A stretch of 32,236 nt of DNA, taken from Anaerophaga thermohalophila DSM 12881 (GTDB taxonomy: Bacteria > Bacteroidota > Bacteroidia > Bacteroidales > Marinilabiliaceae). Shown piece by piece: positions 16,484 to 24,277 of the stretch (positions are counted from its first letter, which is position 1; each line of letters begins with the position of its first letter). The stretch spans positions 1-32,236 of the forward strand of contig NZ_AEWI01000047.1 in assembly GCF_000191885.1 (NCBI RefSeq), written 5' to 3'. The notes under the pieces are model-generated. The model worked only from the letters and a program-made list of their open reading frames with translations, was not told the origin of the DNA and searched no databases. The position numbers and the translations under genes are program-made.

Positions 16484-18346
16484 ATGGCAAATAAATCAAA
16501 TCAACCGTTGTTTAATGAGTTTCCACCTGTTTCCACAGAGGAATGGATGGAAAAGATAACAGCGGATCTCAAAGGAGCCGATTTCGAAAAGAAGCTCGTT
16601 TGGAAAACCAATGAAGGATTTAAAGTCCGCCCCTTTTACAGGGAAGAGGATTTGAAGGGACTTGAATATCTTGACACGCTTCCGGGAGAATATCCTTTTG
16701 TTCGTGGCACCAAAACCCACAACAAATGGCTGGTTCGCCAGGATATTGTGGTGAAAGATGTGAAGGAAGCCAACCGAAAGGCCCTGGATGTGCTTAACAA
16801 AGGGGTTGATTCACTGGGCTTCTTTTTCGGGAATGAAGAGCTGATCACCAAAGAAAACATTGAGGCCCTCCTGAAAGAGATAGTGCCTGAAGCAGCAGAA
16901 CTGAACTTTTCATCCTCACATGGCAATCAGAAACTCCTCTCTCTGCTGAAAGAGTGGCTCCATGAAAAAAATGCCAATTTAAAAGAAGTAAAAGGGTCTT
17001 TGAATTTTGATCCCTTGGGAAATCTTACCATTACCGGTAAGACCTGCGCCCCCCTCGAAGAGCTACTGGACAATTCGGCCGAGCTGGTAAAAGAGGGCAA
17101 AGAGATGGAGCTGTTTCAACCCCTGACGGTCAATGCCAAACATTTTAACAACGCCGGCGCATCCATTGTTCAGGAACTGGGTTTTGGCCTTGCTATGGCC
17201 AACGAATACATGGCTCAGCTCACCAAACGCGGCATCAATGTCGACGATGCTGCCCGAAGTATCCGGTTCAATTTTGGTATTGGCGGCAACTATTTCATGG
17301 AGATTGCCAAGTTGCGTGCAGGACGCCTGCTTTGGGCCAAAATCGTCGATGCATACAACCCCTCGGATAAAGAGGTGACCAAAATGCATACCCATTGCGA
17401 AACATCGGAATGGAACAAAACCATTTACGATCCTTATGTAAACATGCTTCGTACACAGACCGAAGCCATGAGCGCGACTATTGGCGGAACCGATTCACTC
17501 ACCGTAGCACCGTTCGATCTGGTATTCCGTCAGCCAAATGCTTTTAGCGAAAGGATTGCACGTAATCAACAATTGCTGCTGAAGGAGGAGGCTTATTTCA
17601 GCATGATTGTTGATCCATCTGCCGGAAGCTACTATATAGAAAATCTGACAGACAGCATCGCCAACGAAGCCTGGAAATTGTTCCTCGAGGTGGAAAACAA
17701 AGACGGTTATACCGAGGCATTAAAAGAGGGTGTCATTCAGACGCATGTTAAGGAAACTTCCGGAAAACGGAAGAAAGACCTCGCCCGCCGTAAAGAGATA
17801 CTGGTCGGCACCAATCAGTATCCCAACAACCTGGAGTCGGTCTCTTCAGAAATCAGTGAAGAACGTACATTTACCGACTCCGAAGAAGGAACGGAAATTG
17901 AACCCATCCCGTTGTATCGCGGTGCCGAAGAATTCGAAGCACTTCGACTGGCCACCGAAAAAGCAGCCAAACGACCCAAAGTATTTATGCTGACTTACGG
18001 AAACCTGGCCATGCGACTGGCCCGCTCTCAGTTTTCAGGAAACTTCTTCGGGTGTGCCGGCTACGAAATCATCGACAACCTCGGCTTCGATACGGTAGAA
18101 GAAGGTGTGGAAGCTGCCAGAAAAGCCAAAGCCGATATCGTGGTACTCTGCTCTTCGGATGATGAATATGCCGAAGCCGCCCCGGCTGCGTTCAAAGCAC
18201 TCAACGGCGAAGCTGTCTTTGTGGTGGCAGGTGCCCCTGCCTGTGCTGACGACCTAAAAGCACAAGGAATTGAGCACTTCATCAACATACGTTCCAACTT
18301 GCTGGAAACGTTGCAAGAGTTTAATAAAATGTTGAACATACAATAA
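16484..18346 (+). CDS. mutA: Methylmalonyl-CoA mutase small subunit
   Basis: This is the non-catalytic partner of the B12-dependent mutase that interconverts (R)-methylmalonyl-CoA and succinyl-CoA. The 620 residues follow the family layout: a TIM barrel (e.g. YPFVRGTKTHNKWLVRQDI, RFNFGIGGNYFMEIAKLRAG, GGTDSLTVAPFDL) and a C-terminal flavodoxin-like domain from about 490 to the end. The Co-ligating DxHxxG motif of the large subunit is missing: the matching region reads LARSQFSGNFFGCAGYE. This is normal for MutA. In Bacteroidota mutB usually follows directly; here a GxxExxY gene of unrelated function lies between them. Confidence 0.95.
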   Translation: MANKSNQPLFNEFPPVSTEEWMEKITADLKGADFEKKLVWKTNEGFKVRPFYREEDLKGLEYLDTLPGEYPFVRGTKTHNKWLVRQDIVVKDVKEANRKALDVLNKGVDSLGFFFGNEELITKENIEALLKEIVPEAAELNFSSSHGNQKLLSLLKEWLHEKNANLKEVKGSLNFDPLGNLTITGKTCAPLEELLDNSAELVKEGKEMELFQPLTVNAKHFNNAGASIVQELGFGLAMANEYMAQLTKRGINVDDAARSIRFNFGIGGNYFMEIAKLRAGRLLWAKIVDAYNPSDKEVTKMHTHCETSEWNKTIYDPYVNMLRTQTEAMSATIGGTDSLTVAPFDLVFRQPNAFSERIARNQQLLLKEEAYFSMIVDPSAGSYYIENLTDSIANEAWKLFLEVENKDGYTEALKEGVIQTHVKETSGKRKKDLARRKEILVGTNQYPNNLESVSSEISEERTFTDSEEGTEIEPIPLYRGAEEFEALRLATEKAAKRPKVFMLTYGNLAMRLARSQFSGNFFGCAGYEIIDNLGFDTVEEGVEAARKAKADIVVLCSSDDEYAEAAPAAFKALNGEAVFVVAGAPACADDLKAQGIEHFINIRSNLLETLQEFNKMLNIQ

Positions 18347-18810
18347 AAACGCAAAGACGCAGTGACGCAAAGTTTTTATAAGAGAGATGACAAAGGACGC
18401 CTTAAATAAAATATCTTCGCAGATTATAGGTGGAGCCATCGAGGTTCACAAAGAACTTGGACCGGGATTACTGGAGTCTGTTTATGGCGCCTGTCTTGCT
18501 CACGAACTGCGAAATAAGGGTTTACTGGTAGAAGAGCAGGTACATTTGCCATTAATCTATAAAAACGAGCCTTTAAACAAGGATTTCATTCTTGACTTGT
18601 TGGTTGAAAAAGAAGTGATTGTTGAACTGAAAGCTGTTGAAGAGGTACACCCTGTACATGAAGTACAATTGGTTACATACCTGAAGCTTGCCAACAAAAA
18701 ACTTGGATTGCTGATCAATTTCAATGTTCCGGTATTGCACAAAGGTATTTACCGCAAAGTCAATAATCTCTGAAATAAACTCAGCGTCTTAGCGCCTCTG
18801 CGTTAAAAAA
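18347..18810. mobile_element. Inverted-repeat-bounded GxxExxY cassette inserted between mutA and mutB
   Basis: Just after the mutA stop, 18349-18369 reads AACGCAAAGACGCAGTGACGC. The complement of the sequence at 18784-18804, downstream of the GxxExxY gene, is AACGCAGAGGCGCTAAGACGC; 16 of 21 positions agree. The gene and its two repeats fill almost the whole mutA-mutB interval. A solo copy of the right-hand repeat lies at 24087-24112. No transposase is encoded, so any mobility would have to be supplied in trans. Calling it mobile is an inference from these three facts. Confidence 0.5.
18387..18773 (+). CDS. GxxExxY protein (predicted PD-(D/E)XK nuclease fold)
   Basis: The 128-residue product has the naming motif at G27-L-L-E30-S-V-Y33 (within GPGLLESVYG), preceded by the family's ISSQIIGGAIEVHKELG. 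The downstream part has DFILDLLVE (Asp66 and Asp70) and VIVELKAVEE with the E80-x-K82 pair, then HEVQLVTYLKLANKKLGLLINF. This arrangement is that of a PD-(D/E)XK nuclease-like fold, so a nuclease role is possible but unproven for this family. It is bounded by inverted repeats and sits in the mutA-mutB operon, where it would be co-transcribed. The last residues (IYRKVNNL) are typical, so it looks full length. Confidence 0.9.
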   Translation: MTKDALNKISSQIIGGAIEVHKELGPGLLESVYGACLAHELRNKGLLVEEQVHLPLIYKNEPLNKDFILDLLVEKEVIVELKAVEEVHPVHEVQLVTYLKLANKKLGLLINFNVPVLHKGIYRKVNNL

Positions 18811-18818
18811 TAGCTATT

Positions 18819-20972
18819 ATGAGACCAGATTTTTCACAAATAGATTACAAAAGCGACCGGCTTTCATTCGATGTCAAAGCCTGGGAGCAACAACATTCCA
18901 TCAAAAAAGATTGGATAACCCCGGAGCAGATTCCGGTGAAGCCCGTTTATTCAAAAGAAGACCTGGAAGGCATGGAGCATCTGAATTATGCGGCCGGACT
19001 CCCACCCTACCTTCGCGGGCCTTATTCGGCCATGTATGCCATGCGCCCCTGGACCATCCGTCAGTATGCCGGATTCTCGACCGCCGAGGAGTCCAACGCC
19101 TTCTATCGTCGTAACCTCGCGGCCGGACAGAAAGGTCTTTCTGTCGCTTTCGACCTGCCAACGCACCGCGGATACGACTCGGACCACGAGCGCGTGGTAG
19201 GGGATGTTGGAAAAGCCGGTGTGGCCATCGACTCAGTTCTCGACATGAAGGTACTCTTCGATGGCATTCCCCTGAACAAGATGTCGGTTTCAATGACCAT
19301 GAACGGTGCCGTTTTACCCATCATGGCATTTTACATTGTTGCCGGACTTGAACAAGGGGCAAAGCTCGAAGAATTGAGCGGTACCATTCAGAACGACATC
19401 CTGAAGGAGTTTATGGTGCGGAACACTTACATCTATCCACCCGACTTCTCAATGCGGATCATTGCTGATATCTTCGAATATACTTCTCAAAAGATGCCTA
19501 AATTTAACAGCATTTCCATTTCGGGATATCACATGCAGGAAGCCGGAGCTACTGCCGACCTGGAACTTGGATACACGCTTGCCGACGGACTTGAATACCT
19601 GCGTACAGGGGTTCAGTCGGGGTTGAATATTGATGCTTTTGCCCCACGGCTGTCTTTCTTCTGGGCCATCGGGATGAACCACTTCATGGAAATAGCCAAA
19701 ATGCGTGCTGCACGAATGCTCTGGGCTAAAATTGTGAAGCAGTTCAACCCCAAAAATCCCAAATCGATGGCGCTACGCACACACTCGCAAACCTCGGGAT
19801 GGTCGCTGCAGGAACAAGACCCTTTTAACAATGTGGGACGTACCTGTATCGAAGCCATGGCAGCTGCGCTGGGACATACCCAGTCGTTGCATACCAACGC
19901 ACTGGACGAGGCCATCGCTTTGCCTACCGATTTTTCGGCCCGTATTGCACGTAACACTCAGATATACATTCAGGAAGAGACCCAGATCACCAAAGAGGTC
20001 GATCCATGGGCCGGCTCCTACTATGTAGAATCTCTTACCAGGGAACTGGCCGAAAAGGCATGGGCCCACATCCAGGAGATTGAAGAAATGGGCGGAATGG
20101 CTAAAGCCATCGAAACCGGTCTTCCAAAAATGCGTATCGAAGAGGCTGCTGCACGCACACAGGCCAAAATTGACAGTGGGAAACAGGTCATTGTCGGAAC
20201 CAACCGTTACCGTCTCGACAAAGAAGACCCCATCGATATTCTGGAAATTGACAATACGGCTGTACGGAATTCTCAGATCGAGCGCCTCAAAAAACTGCGT
20301 GCCGAACGCAACGAAGAAGAAGTTCAGGCCGCTCTCGAGGCCATTACAAAAGCTGTTGAAACCGGGAAAGGTAACCTTTTGGAACTGGCGGTAGAGGCAG
20401 CAAAAAAACGTGCATCTTTGGGAGAAATTTCTTATGCTTGTGAAAAAGTAGTTGGAAGATATAAAGCTGTGATACGATCTATTAACGGAGTTTATTTATC
20501 GGAAGCCGGAAACGACAGCGAGTTTGAACAAGCCCGTGCACTGGCCAAAGAGTTTGCAGAGAAAGAAGGACGTCAGCCCCGTATTATGATTGCCAAAATG
20601 GGACAGGACGGCCACGACCGTGGCGCCAAAGTAGTGGCCACGGGATATGCCGACATCGGGTTCGACGTGGATATGGGCCCGCTGTTCCAGACACCGGCCG
20701 AAGCTGCCCGTCAGGCTGTAGAGAACGACGTACATGTACTGGGTGTTTCTTCCCTGGCAGCCGGTCATAAAACGCTGGTTCCTCAGGTAATTGAAGAGCT
20801 GAAAAAACTCGGCCGTGAAGATATTATGGTAATTGTCGGTGGTGTTATTCCACACCAGGACTATAAGTTCCTTTACGATTGCGGAGTGTTAGGTATTTTT
20901 GGGCCCGGATCGTCGGTTCCACGTGCGGCCATTGAAATCCTTAAATTATTACTTCACAGTTACGAAGAGTAG
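18819..20972 (+). CDS. mutB: Methylmalonyl-CoA mutase large (catalytic) subunit
   Basis: This is the adenosylcobalamin-dependent catalytic subunit, acting with MutA in propionate production or use through succinyl-CoA. The 717 residues are the usual length. The TIM barrel contains [35 protein letters not shown] and [16 protein letters not shown], with substrate-site residues in [22 protein letters not shown]. The C-terminal B12 domain has D597-G-H599-D-R-G602; His599 is the expected lower cobalt ligand. It also has [12 protein letters not shown] and [12 protein letters not shown]. An intrinsic terminator follows 28 bp after the stop. Its upstream region has been replaced by the GxxExxY cassette. 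Confidence 0.97.
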   Translation: MRPDFSQIDYKSDRLSFDVKAWEQQHSIKKDWITPEQIPVKPVYSKEDLEGMEHLNYAAGLPPYLRGPYSAMYAMRPWTIRQYAGFSTAEESNAFYRRNLAAGQKGLSVAFDLPTHRGYDSDHERVVGDVGKAGVAIDSVLDMKVLFDGIPLNKMSVSMTMNGAVLPIMAFYIVAGLEQGAKLEELSGTIQNDILKEFMVRNTYIYPPDFSMRIIADIFEYTSQKMPKFNSISISGYHMQEAGATADLELGYTLADGLEYLRTGVQSGLNIDAFAPRLSFFWAIGMNHFMEIAKMRAARMLWAKIVKQFNPKNPKSMALRTHSQTSGWSLQEQDPFNNVGRTCIEAMAAALGHTQSLHTNALDEAIALPTDFSARIARNTQIYIQEETQITKEVDPWAGSYYVESLTRELAEKAWAHIQEIEEMGGMAKAIETGLPKMRIEEAAARTQAKIDSGKQVIVGTNRYRLDKEDPIDILEIDNTAVRNSQIERLKKLRAERNEEEVQAALEAITKAVETGKGNLLELAVEAAKKRASLGEISYACEKVVGRYKAVIRSINGVYLSEAGNDSEFEQARALAKEFAEKEGRQPRIMIAKMGQDGHDRGAKVVATGYADIGFDVDMGPLFQTPAEAARQAVENDVHVLGVSSLAAGHKTLVPQVIEELKKLGREDIMVIVGGVIPHQDYKFLYDCGVLGIFGPGSSVPRAAIEILKLLLHSYEE

Positions 20973-21000
20973 ACTTTGTTACTAATGATGCCTTTACAGA

Positions 21001-21029
21001 CCCCTGCCGTTTTCCGGTGGGGGTTTTTT
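21001..21029 (+). terminator. Intrinsic terminator after mutB
   Basis: CCCCTGCCG (21001-21009) pairs with CGGTGGGGG (21015-21023) over nine positions, two of them G-T wobbles, around the loop TTTTC. Six T follow at 21024-21029. The stem starts 28 bp after the mutB stop codon. This is a textbook rho-independent terminator. Confidence 0.9.
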
Positions 21030-21058
21030 AGTTAATGACCGCGGTGACGCAGAAGAGT

Positions 21059-21130
21059 ACGACCACCTTCGGGGTCGGCGTTTATCATTATCTCAATTTT
21101 CTATAAATATTCGACCACCTTCAGGGTCAA
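21059..21130. repeat. Duplicated GACCACCTTCrGGGTC motif (interspersed-repeat type)
   Basis: GACCACCTTCGGGGTCGG near 21060-21077 and GACCACCTTCAGGGTCAA near 21114-21131 are direct repeats about 54 bp apart, separated by CGTTTATCATTATCTCAATT and an AT-rich spacer. Sequences of this kind recur as dispersed elements in Bacteroidota genomes. Reading frames across this stretch are therefore probably not genes. Confidence 0.45.
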
Positions 21131-21349
21131 TTGCTCCCGGATTAATCTGTTGAAGAACATCATTCCTTCGCGTTAAGTTTCTGATGGCAAGCGACAGGCA
21201 GCCTGAAGGGCTCCAATAATTATAGCCTGTTACATGCATGTAAACCCGACACCGAAGGTTTCGTATATTTAATGACAAAGGCGCATACGGGAAAGTTGAA
21301 TCGGGGAACTCTTTACCTGCTGGCAGACAAACAGCTCCCCGACATATAA

Positions 21350-21505
21350 TCAAATTGTGGCACTGTCAGAAATATCAATCCTGGTAATTTCAGCCACATC
21401 CGAATTCCATGTTTCAAAAACGGGATTGTCAACAGAAGCAGGTCGTTTTTGCTGACAACTGACAATAACAGCTGTCAGCAGTAAGGTTAATGCAAAGTTT
21501 TTCAT
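21350..21505 (-). pseudogene. Broken lipoprotein gene (N-terminus only)
   Basis: From the ATG at 21505 the minus strand reads a lipoprotein signal peptide, MKNFALTLLLTAVIVSCQQK, with a lipobox ending VSC. It then reads SVDNPVFETWNSDVAEITRI and DISDSATI before a stop at 21350-21352. This N-terminal pattern (NPVFE...EI..I..SD.AT) is what I recall from the small N-terminal domain of Bacteroidota TlpA/thioredoxin-like lipoproteins. The expected continuation is absent in all three frames, where the sequence turns into repeat-like DNA. The gene thus appears truncated, most likely by a repeat insertion or deletion. Confidence 0.5.
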
Positions 21506-21899
21506 GGTACATTTAGAATTAGATCTGTATTGTTACAGAATATTTATCAAAGAATATCTGGTATTCTTTAAATTTAAACGGGAAAAATTTTGATAAATTA
21601 TTCATCCGTATATATTTTATTTATTAAGGTTGGATGGAACTCGCATGCAAGAACTTATACATATTCATTTGTGCCAAACCTTGCCATGCTCGTTTCATTA
21701 GTTATTATTTTTACTTCAAATATACAACTCTAATACTCAAACTCATGACAAACTCTAACTTTTTTTCCCCGATGCTATTGAGTGTTTTCATCCTGCCAAG
21801 CCGTACAATTTCAGGAAAATTTCATCCAAATTTAGGTTTCAAAAAAGCAGTTATTGAATATAATGGCCAGAAATTCTATATGAAATCCAATAGCCACCC
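21506..21899. other. Gene-poor stretch with a dispersed repeat
   Basis: It contains copy 2 of the 100-bp repeat (21600-21698). A 91-codon plus-strand frame (21634-21909) begins inside the repeat. Its latter half, from the ATG at 21747 (MTNSNFFSPMLLSVFIL, then GKFHPNLGFKKAVIEYNGQK), could be a gene remnant, but I recognise nothing in it. Confidence 0.4.
21600..21698 (+). repeat. 100-bp dispersed repeat, copy 2
   Basis: The same orientation and boundaries as 2838-2937 (ATTCATCCGTATA to CATGCTCGTTTCAT). About 85 of 100 positions agree by eye. It is followed, as in copy 1, by AT-rich sequence without a gene. Confidence 0.7.
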
Positions 21900-22558
21900 G
21901 TGGAAGTAAATGTGTCAAGAGATTTTGCTTTCAATCTCTTGCATAAATCCAACCTATGTATATTTTTCCTTCTCGCTATCACGATTCCCCTTTCGGGCAT
22001 AACCTTAAAGGGGAAAATCGTTGATACCAATACCTTGCAACCGCTTTCCTTTGTTAATATCGGAGTAAAAGGAACCCGATATGGCACAGCCAGTAATTCG
22101 ACCGGTGATTTTGTGCTCAACATTCCCGATAAGTATGAAAACGGGATTGTGCGATTCTCTTGTATCGGATATGAAGCAAAAGAGATGTCCATTAAGGAAT
22201 TAATCAATCAGCCGGTCGTTAAATTAACCACTTCGGTAATCCGGCTTGAAGAGGTAACCATAATTCCCGACAGTACTCTGCGGACTTTCTTAAAGAAAGT
22301 CTGGATAAAGATTTTTATCTCAGACAATATTATCTTGGGGGTCGTTATTACATTCCTTTAAAAACCATCTGGAACCGAATTCTTTTCAATTTACATGGGG
22401 GCTGGTCATGGCAAAACATCGGTATATCGATAGGAGAACAGGAATCAGATCAACCATTCTCGTTAGGTGGAAAGAAAATAAAAGCAGATAAGGTTAAGGC
22501 CTTTTCGGGGCTCAGGCAAAGTGGGATTATACTCCTCCTGACAACCCCGGTTAGGTAA
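21900..22558 (+). pseudogene. Frameshifted carboxypeptidase-regulatory-like domain protein
   Basis: From the GTG at 21900 the frame has a hydrophobic leader (CIFFLLAITIPLSG). A recognisable CarboxypepD_reg-like beta-sandwich follows: TLKGKIVDTNTLQPLSFVNI, GVKGTRYGTASNSTGDFVL, RFSCIGYEAKEM, then VIRLEEVTIIPDSTLRTFLKK. These domains cap many Bacteroidota outer-membrane and surface proteins. Near 22290 the frame loses sense and stops at 22361. A different frame then carries plausible protein (KESLDKDFYLRQYYLGGRYY, then WSWQNIGISIGEQ) to a stop at 22556-22558. I read this as one gene with a frameshift near 22270-22300 and most of its C-terminal part deleted. Confidence 0.6.
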
Positions 22559-22601
22559 GGTGAAGCAACAATTGAAACCAGACAAAAACCTTAATTATGA
22601 C

Positions 22602-22609
22602 TATCTTTG
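22602..22609 (+). promoter_or_regulatory. Candidate -7 box (TATCTTTG) upstream of the methyltransferase fragment
   Basis: TATCTTTG matches TAnnTTTG and lies 25 bp before the ATG at 22635. TTG at 22572-22574 is too far upstream for the usual -33 spacing. If active, it may now drive the EamA-type gene downstream. Confidence 0.35.
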
Positions 22610-22634
22610 CAGAAGCTGAATAAAAAAAACTACA

Positions 22635-22826
22635 ATGAAGACGACCCATAAAATAATTAACGGAGATAGCCGACAAATGAATCTTATTCCAGACAAATCG
22701 GTTAATTTGGTTATCACTTCCCCACCTTATTGGCAGCTGAAAGACTATGGAACTGAAAATCAAATTGGTTATCACGAAGACTATGAAACTTACATTAACA
22801 ACCTAAATCTTGTTTGGAAAGAATGA
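22635..22826 (+). pseudogene. N-terminal fragment of a site-specific DNA methyltransferase
   Basis: The 63 residues start [20 protein letters not shown] and include [21 protein letters not shown] is catalytic motif IV of N4-cytosine/N6-adenine amino-methyltransferases, and the IINGDSRQM segment is the usual motif preceding it. The frame stops at NLVWKE, where intact relatives continue with a Cys-Tyr/Arg-Val-Leu segment and the SAM-binding FxGxG region. Nothing of the latter is found downstream. The gene is thus a 5' relic of a restriction-modification or orphan methyltransferase, cut off immediately upstream of the EamA-type gene. Confidence 0.75.
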
Positions 22827-22913
22827 TTTGTACCCGAAACCGGAAATGTTTTTTCGGAAAAACATTTGCCGGCTTCTCGTTATTTTTGCTTTTTCGAAAA
22901 AGAGACCGGAAAG

Positions 22914-23804
22914 ATGCCCCACCGAATAAAAGTTTTTGCTGCACTCACCGCCACTATGCTCTTTTGGGCATTTTCATTTGTATGGACCAAAGTGGCATTT
23001 ACCGTTTTTACGCCCGTCTCAACGATATGGCTGCGACTGGTGATCAGCTCGCTGTTCATTTTTGGCTACCTGTTTTTAACCAAACGCTTTCAGCCGCTGC
23101 ATAAGGAAGATGTAAAATGGTTGCTGGCCCTCTCCTTTTTTCAGCCTTTCCTGTATTTTATGGGCGAAAGCAACGGACTGAATTACATTTCTTCCACCAT
23201 GGGCTCGGTCATCGTGAGTACCATCCCACTTCTGGCTCCCATTCCGGGTGTATTGTTTATGAATGAACGGTTTTCGTGGCTGAACCTGGCAGGGATAGTC
23301 ATTTCTTTTTCGGGGGTTGGCCTCATCCTGTTTGAGAATGGTTTTGAGCTGACTGCTCCCATTGAGGGACTTCTTTTTATGGCTCTCGCTGTATTTGCCG
23401 CGTTGGGGTATTCGGTGGTGATCAAGCGAATGGGCAATCGCTATTCGCCGGTTAACCTGACGGCATGGCAGAATTTATTTGGCATCGGGTTCTTTTCCCC
23501 GTTTTTTTATATTAACGAATGGGAACGTTTTATCAGCACGCCCGTGACGGCCGAAGCACTGAAAGCATTGCTACTTCTGTCCATATTTGCATCGTCTTTT
23601 GCCTTCATTTTCTTTGCCTACGGAATTTCCCGTATCGGAGTCACCCGCGCCAACGTATTTGCCAATATGATTCCGGTTTTTACCGCTATCTTTGCATGGA
23701 TTGTACTGGATGAAGCCCTGACCGTTAAAAAGCTGGCCGGAATAGCCATTGTAATCGGAGGATTGTTTATCTCTCAGCTGCGCAGAAACGGGAAAACGCC
23801 ATAA
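22914..23804 (+). CDS. EamA-type DMT-superfamily transporter
   Basis: This is an inner-membrane protein of 296 residues with about ten hydrophobic helices arranged as two EamA repeats. The first runs from about VFAALTATMLFWAFSFVW to GVGLILFENG, and the second from LLFMALAVFAALGYSVVIKR to IAIVIGGLFIS. The start is taken at the ATG 22914 (MPHRIKVFAALT); the longer frame from TTG 22866 would add a non-hydrophobic leader overlapping the methyltransferase debris. EamA proteins export or import metabolites such as amino acids; the substrate is unknown. It is a stand-alone gene, intact although surrounded by gene remnants. Confidence 0.88.
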   Translation: MPHRIKVFAALTATMLFWAFSFVWTKVAFTVFTPVSTIWLRLVISSLFIFGYLFLTKRFQPLHKEDVKWLLALSFFQPFLYFMGESNGLNYISSTMGSVIVSTIPLLAPIPGVLFMNERFSWLNLAGIVISFSGVGLILFENGFELTAPIEGLLFMALAVFAALGYSVVIKRMGNRYSPVNLTAWQNLFGIGFFSPFFYINEWERFISTPVTAEALKALLLLSIFASSFAFIFFAYGISRIGVTRANVFANMIPVFTAIFAWIVLDEALTVKKLAGIAIVIGGLFISQLRRNGKTP

Positions 23805-24124
23805 TAGACTTTTAGATGAAATTAATTTAGTCAGTAGTTTTTAGTCAATAGTCAGCAGCAATATTTTAGAGGTACTGACATATTCAAGAAGCTAACAAAA
23901 GCGCATAAATGACATGTTTTGAGTAGTTTGTGGTTTTTGTTAAATAAAAGTAACCGACAGGCAGAAGGCAGAAGTGGTAAATTTTGTTGAAAAGGATTTT
24001 TCCTAAGACCACGGGACGAGGTATTTCCCGTTAAATGTTTGGGTAAACCGTTTCGGCAGTTAAGTTACTAACATCTTAAAATTCTTCTCAGCGTTTTAGC
24101 GACTTTACGTTAAAGAACAAAAAC
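23805..24124. other. Gene-free stretch with a solo copy of the GxxExxY repeat
   Basis: No gene is recognised. Its only structured part is CTCAGCGTTTTAGCGACTTT followed by ACGTTAAAGAAC near 24087-24118, which corresponds to the right-hand repeat of the GxxExxY cassette. TTTAGTCAGTAGTTTTTAGTCAATAGTCAG near 23826-23855 is simple-repeat-like. Confidence 0.4.
24087..24118. repeat. Solo copy of the GxxExxY-associated repeat
   Basis: CTCAGCGTTTTAGCGACTTT plus ACGTTAAAGAAC aligns with CTCAGCGTCTTAGCGCCTCT plus GCGTTAAAAAAT at 18780-18811, with about 25 of 32 positions equal. There is no second arm and no GxxExxY gene nearby. It ends seven bases before the ATG of a short ORF. Confidence 0.55.
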
Positions 24125-24268
24125 ATGGACTTAGATAAATTCAAAGAAGAAGCCTTTAACAAGTCAAAAGAGAACAAAGCTTTCCTGGAAAAACTGCGCC
24201 GCAGGAAGCCCAAAGATATGGACGATGTGGAGATGCTTTCAGAGCGGGCGCATAGATACTACCCCTAA
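24125..24268 (+). pseudogene. Short ORF, possibly the N-terminus of a YkgJ-type cysteine-cluster gene
   Basis: A 47-codon ATG frame, highly charged: MDLDKFKEEAFNKSKENKAF, then LEKLRRRKPKDMDD. The sequence resembles the lysine-rich lead-in that I recall from Bacteroidota YkgJ-family (putative zinc/iron-chelating) proteins. The Cys cluster that defines that family is absent because the frame stops at HRYYP. Either it is a truncated relic or an unrelated small basic protein. It sits directly behind a solo GxxExxY-type repeat and is convergent with the DUF3857 gene. Confidence 0.35.
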
Positions 24269-24277
24269 CCCGGGGTA
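24260..24277. terminator. Short GC-rich hairpin between convergent genes
   Basis: TACCCC (24260-24265) and GGGGTA (24272-24277) form a 6-bp perfect stem around TAACCC. It overlaps the stop of the short plus-strand ORF and abuts the last codons of the minus-strand DUF3857 gene. There is no T-tract on either side, so termination activity is only suggested by position. Confidence 0.3.

Noticed and set aside
18901..19293. Long minus-strand ORF inside mutB
   Set aside because: mutB is well conserved on the other strand. The ORF is an antisense shadow of GC-rich coding sequence.
21093..21353. 86-codon minus-strand ORF downstream of mutB
   Set aside because: It starts from TTG, overlaps the lipoprotein fragment in another frame, and its C-terminal third is translated from a dispersed repeat motif.
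21634..21909. 91-codon plus-strand ORF as a gene
   Set aside because: The first third is the 100-bp repeat. The rest is unrecognised and lacks a credible start.
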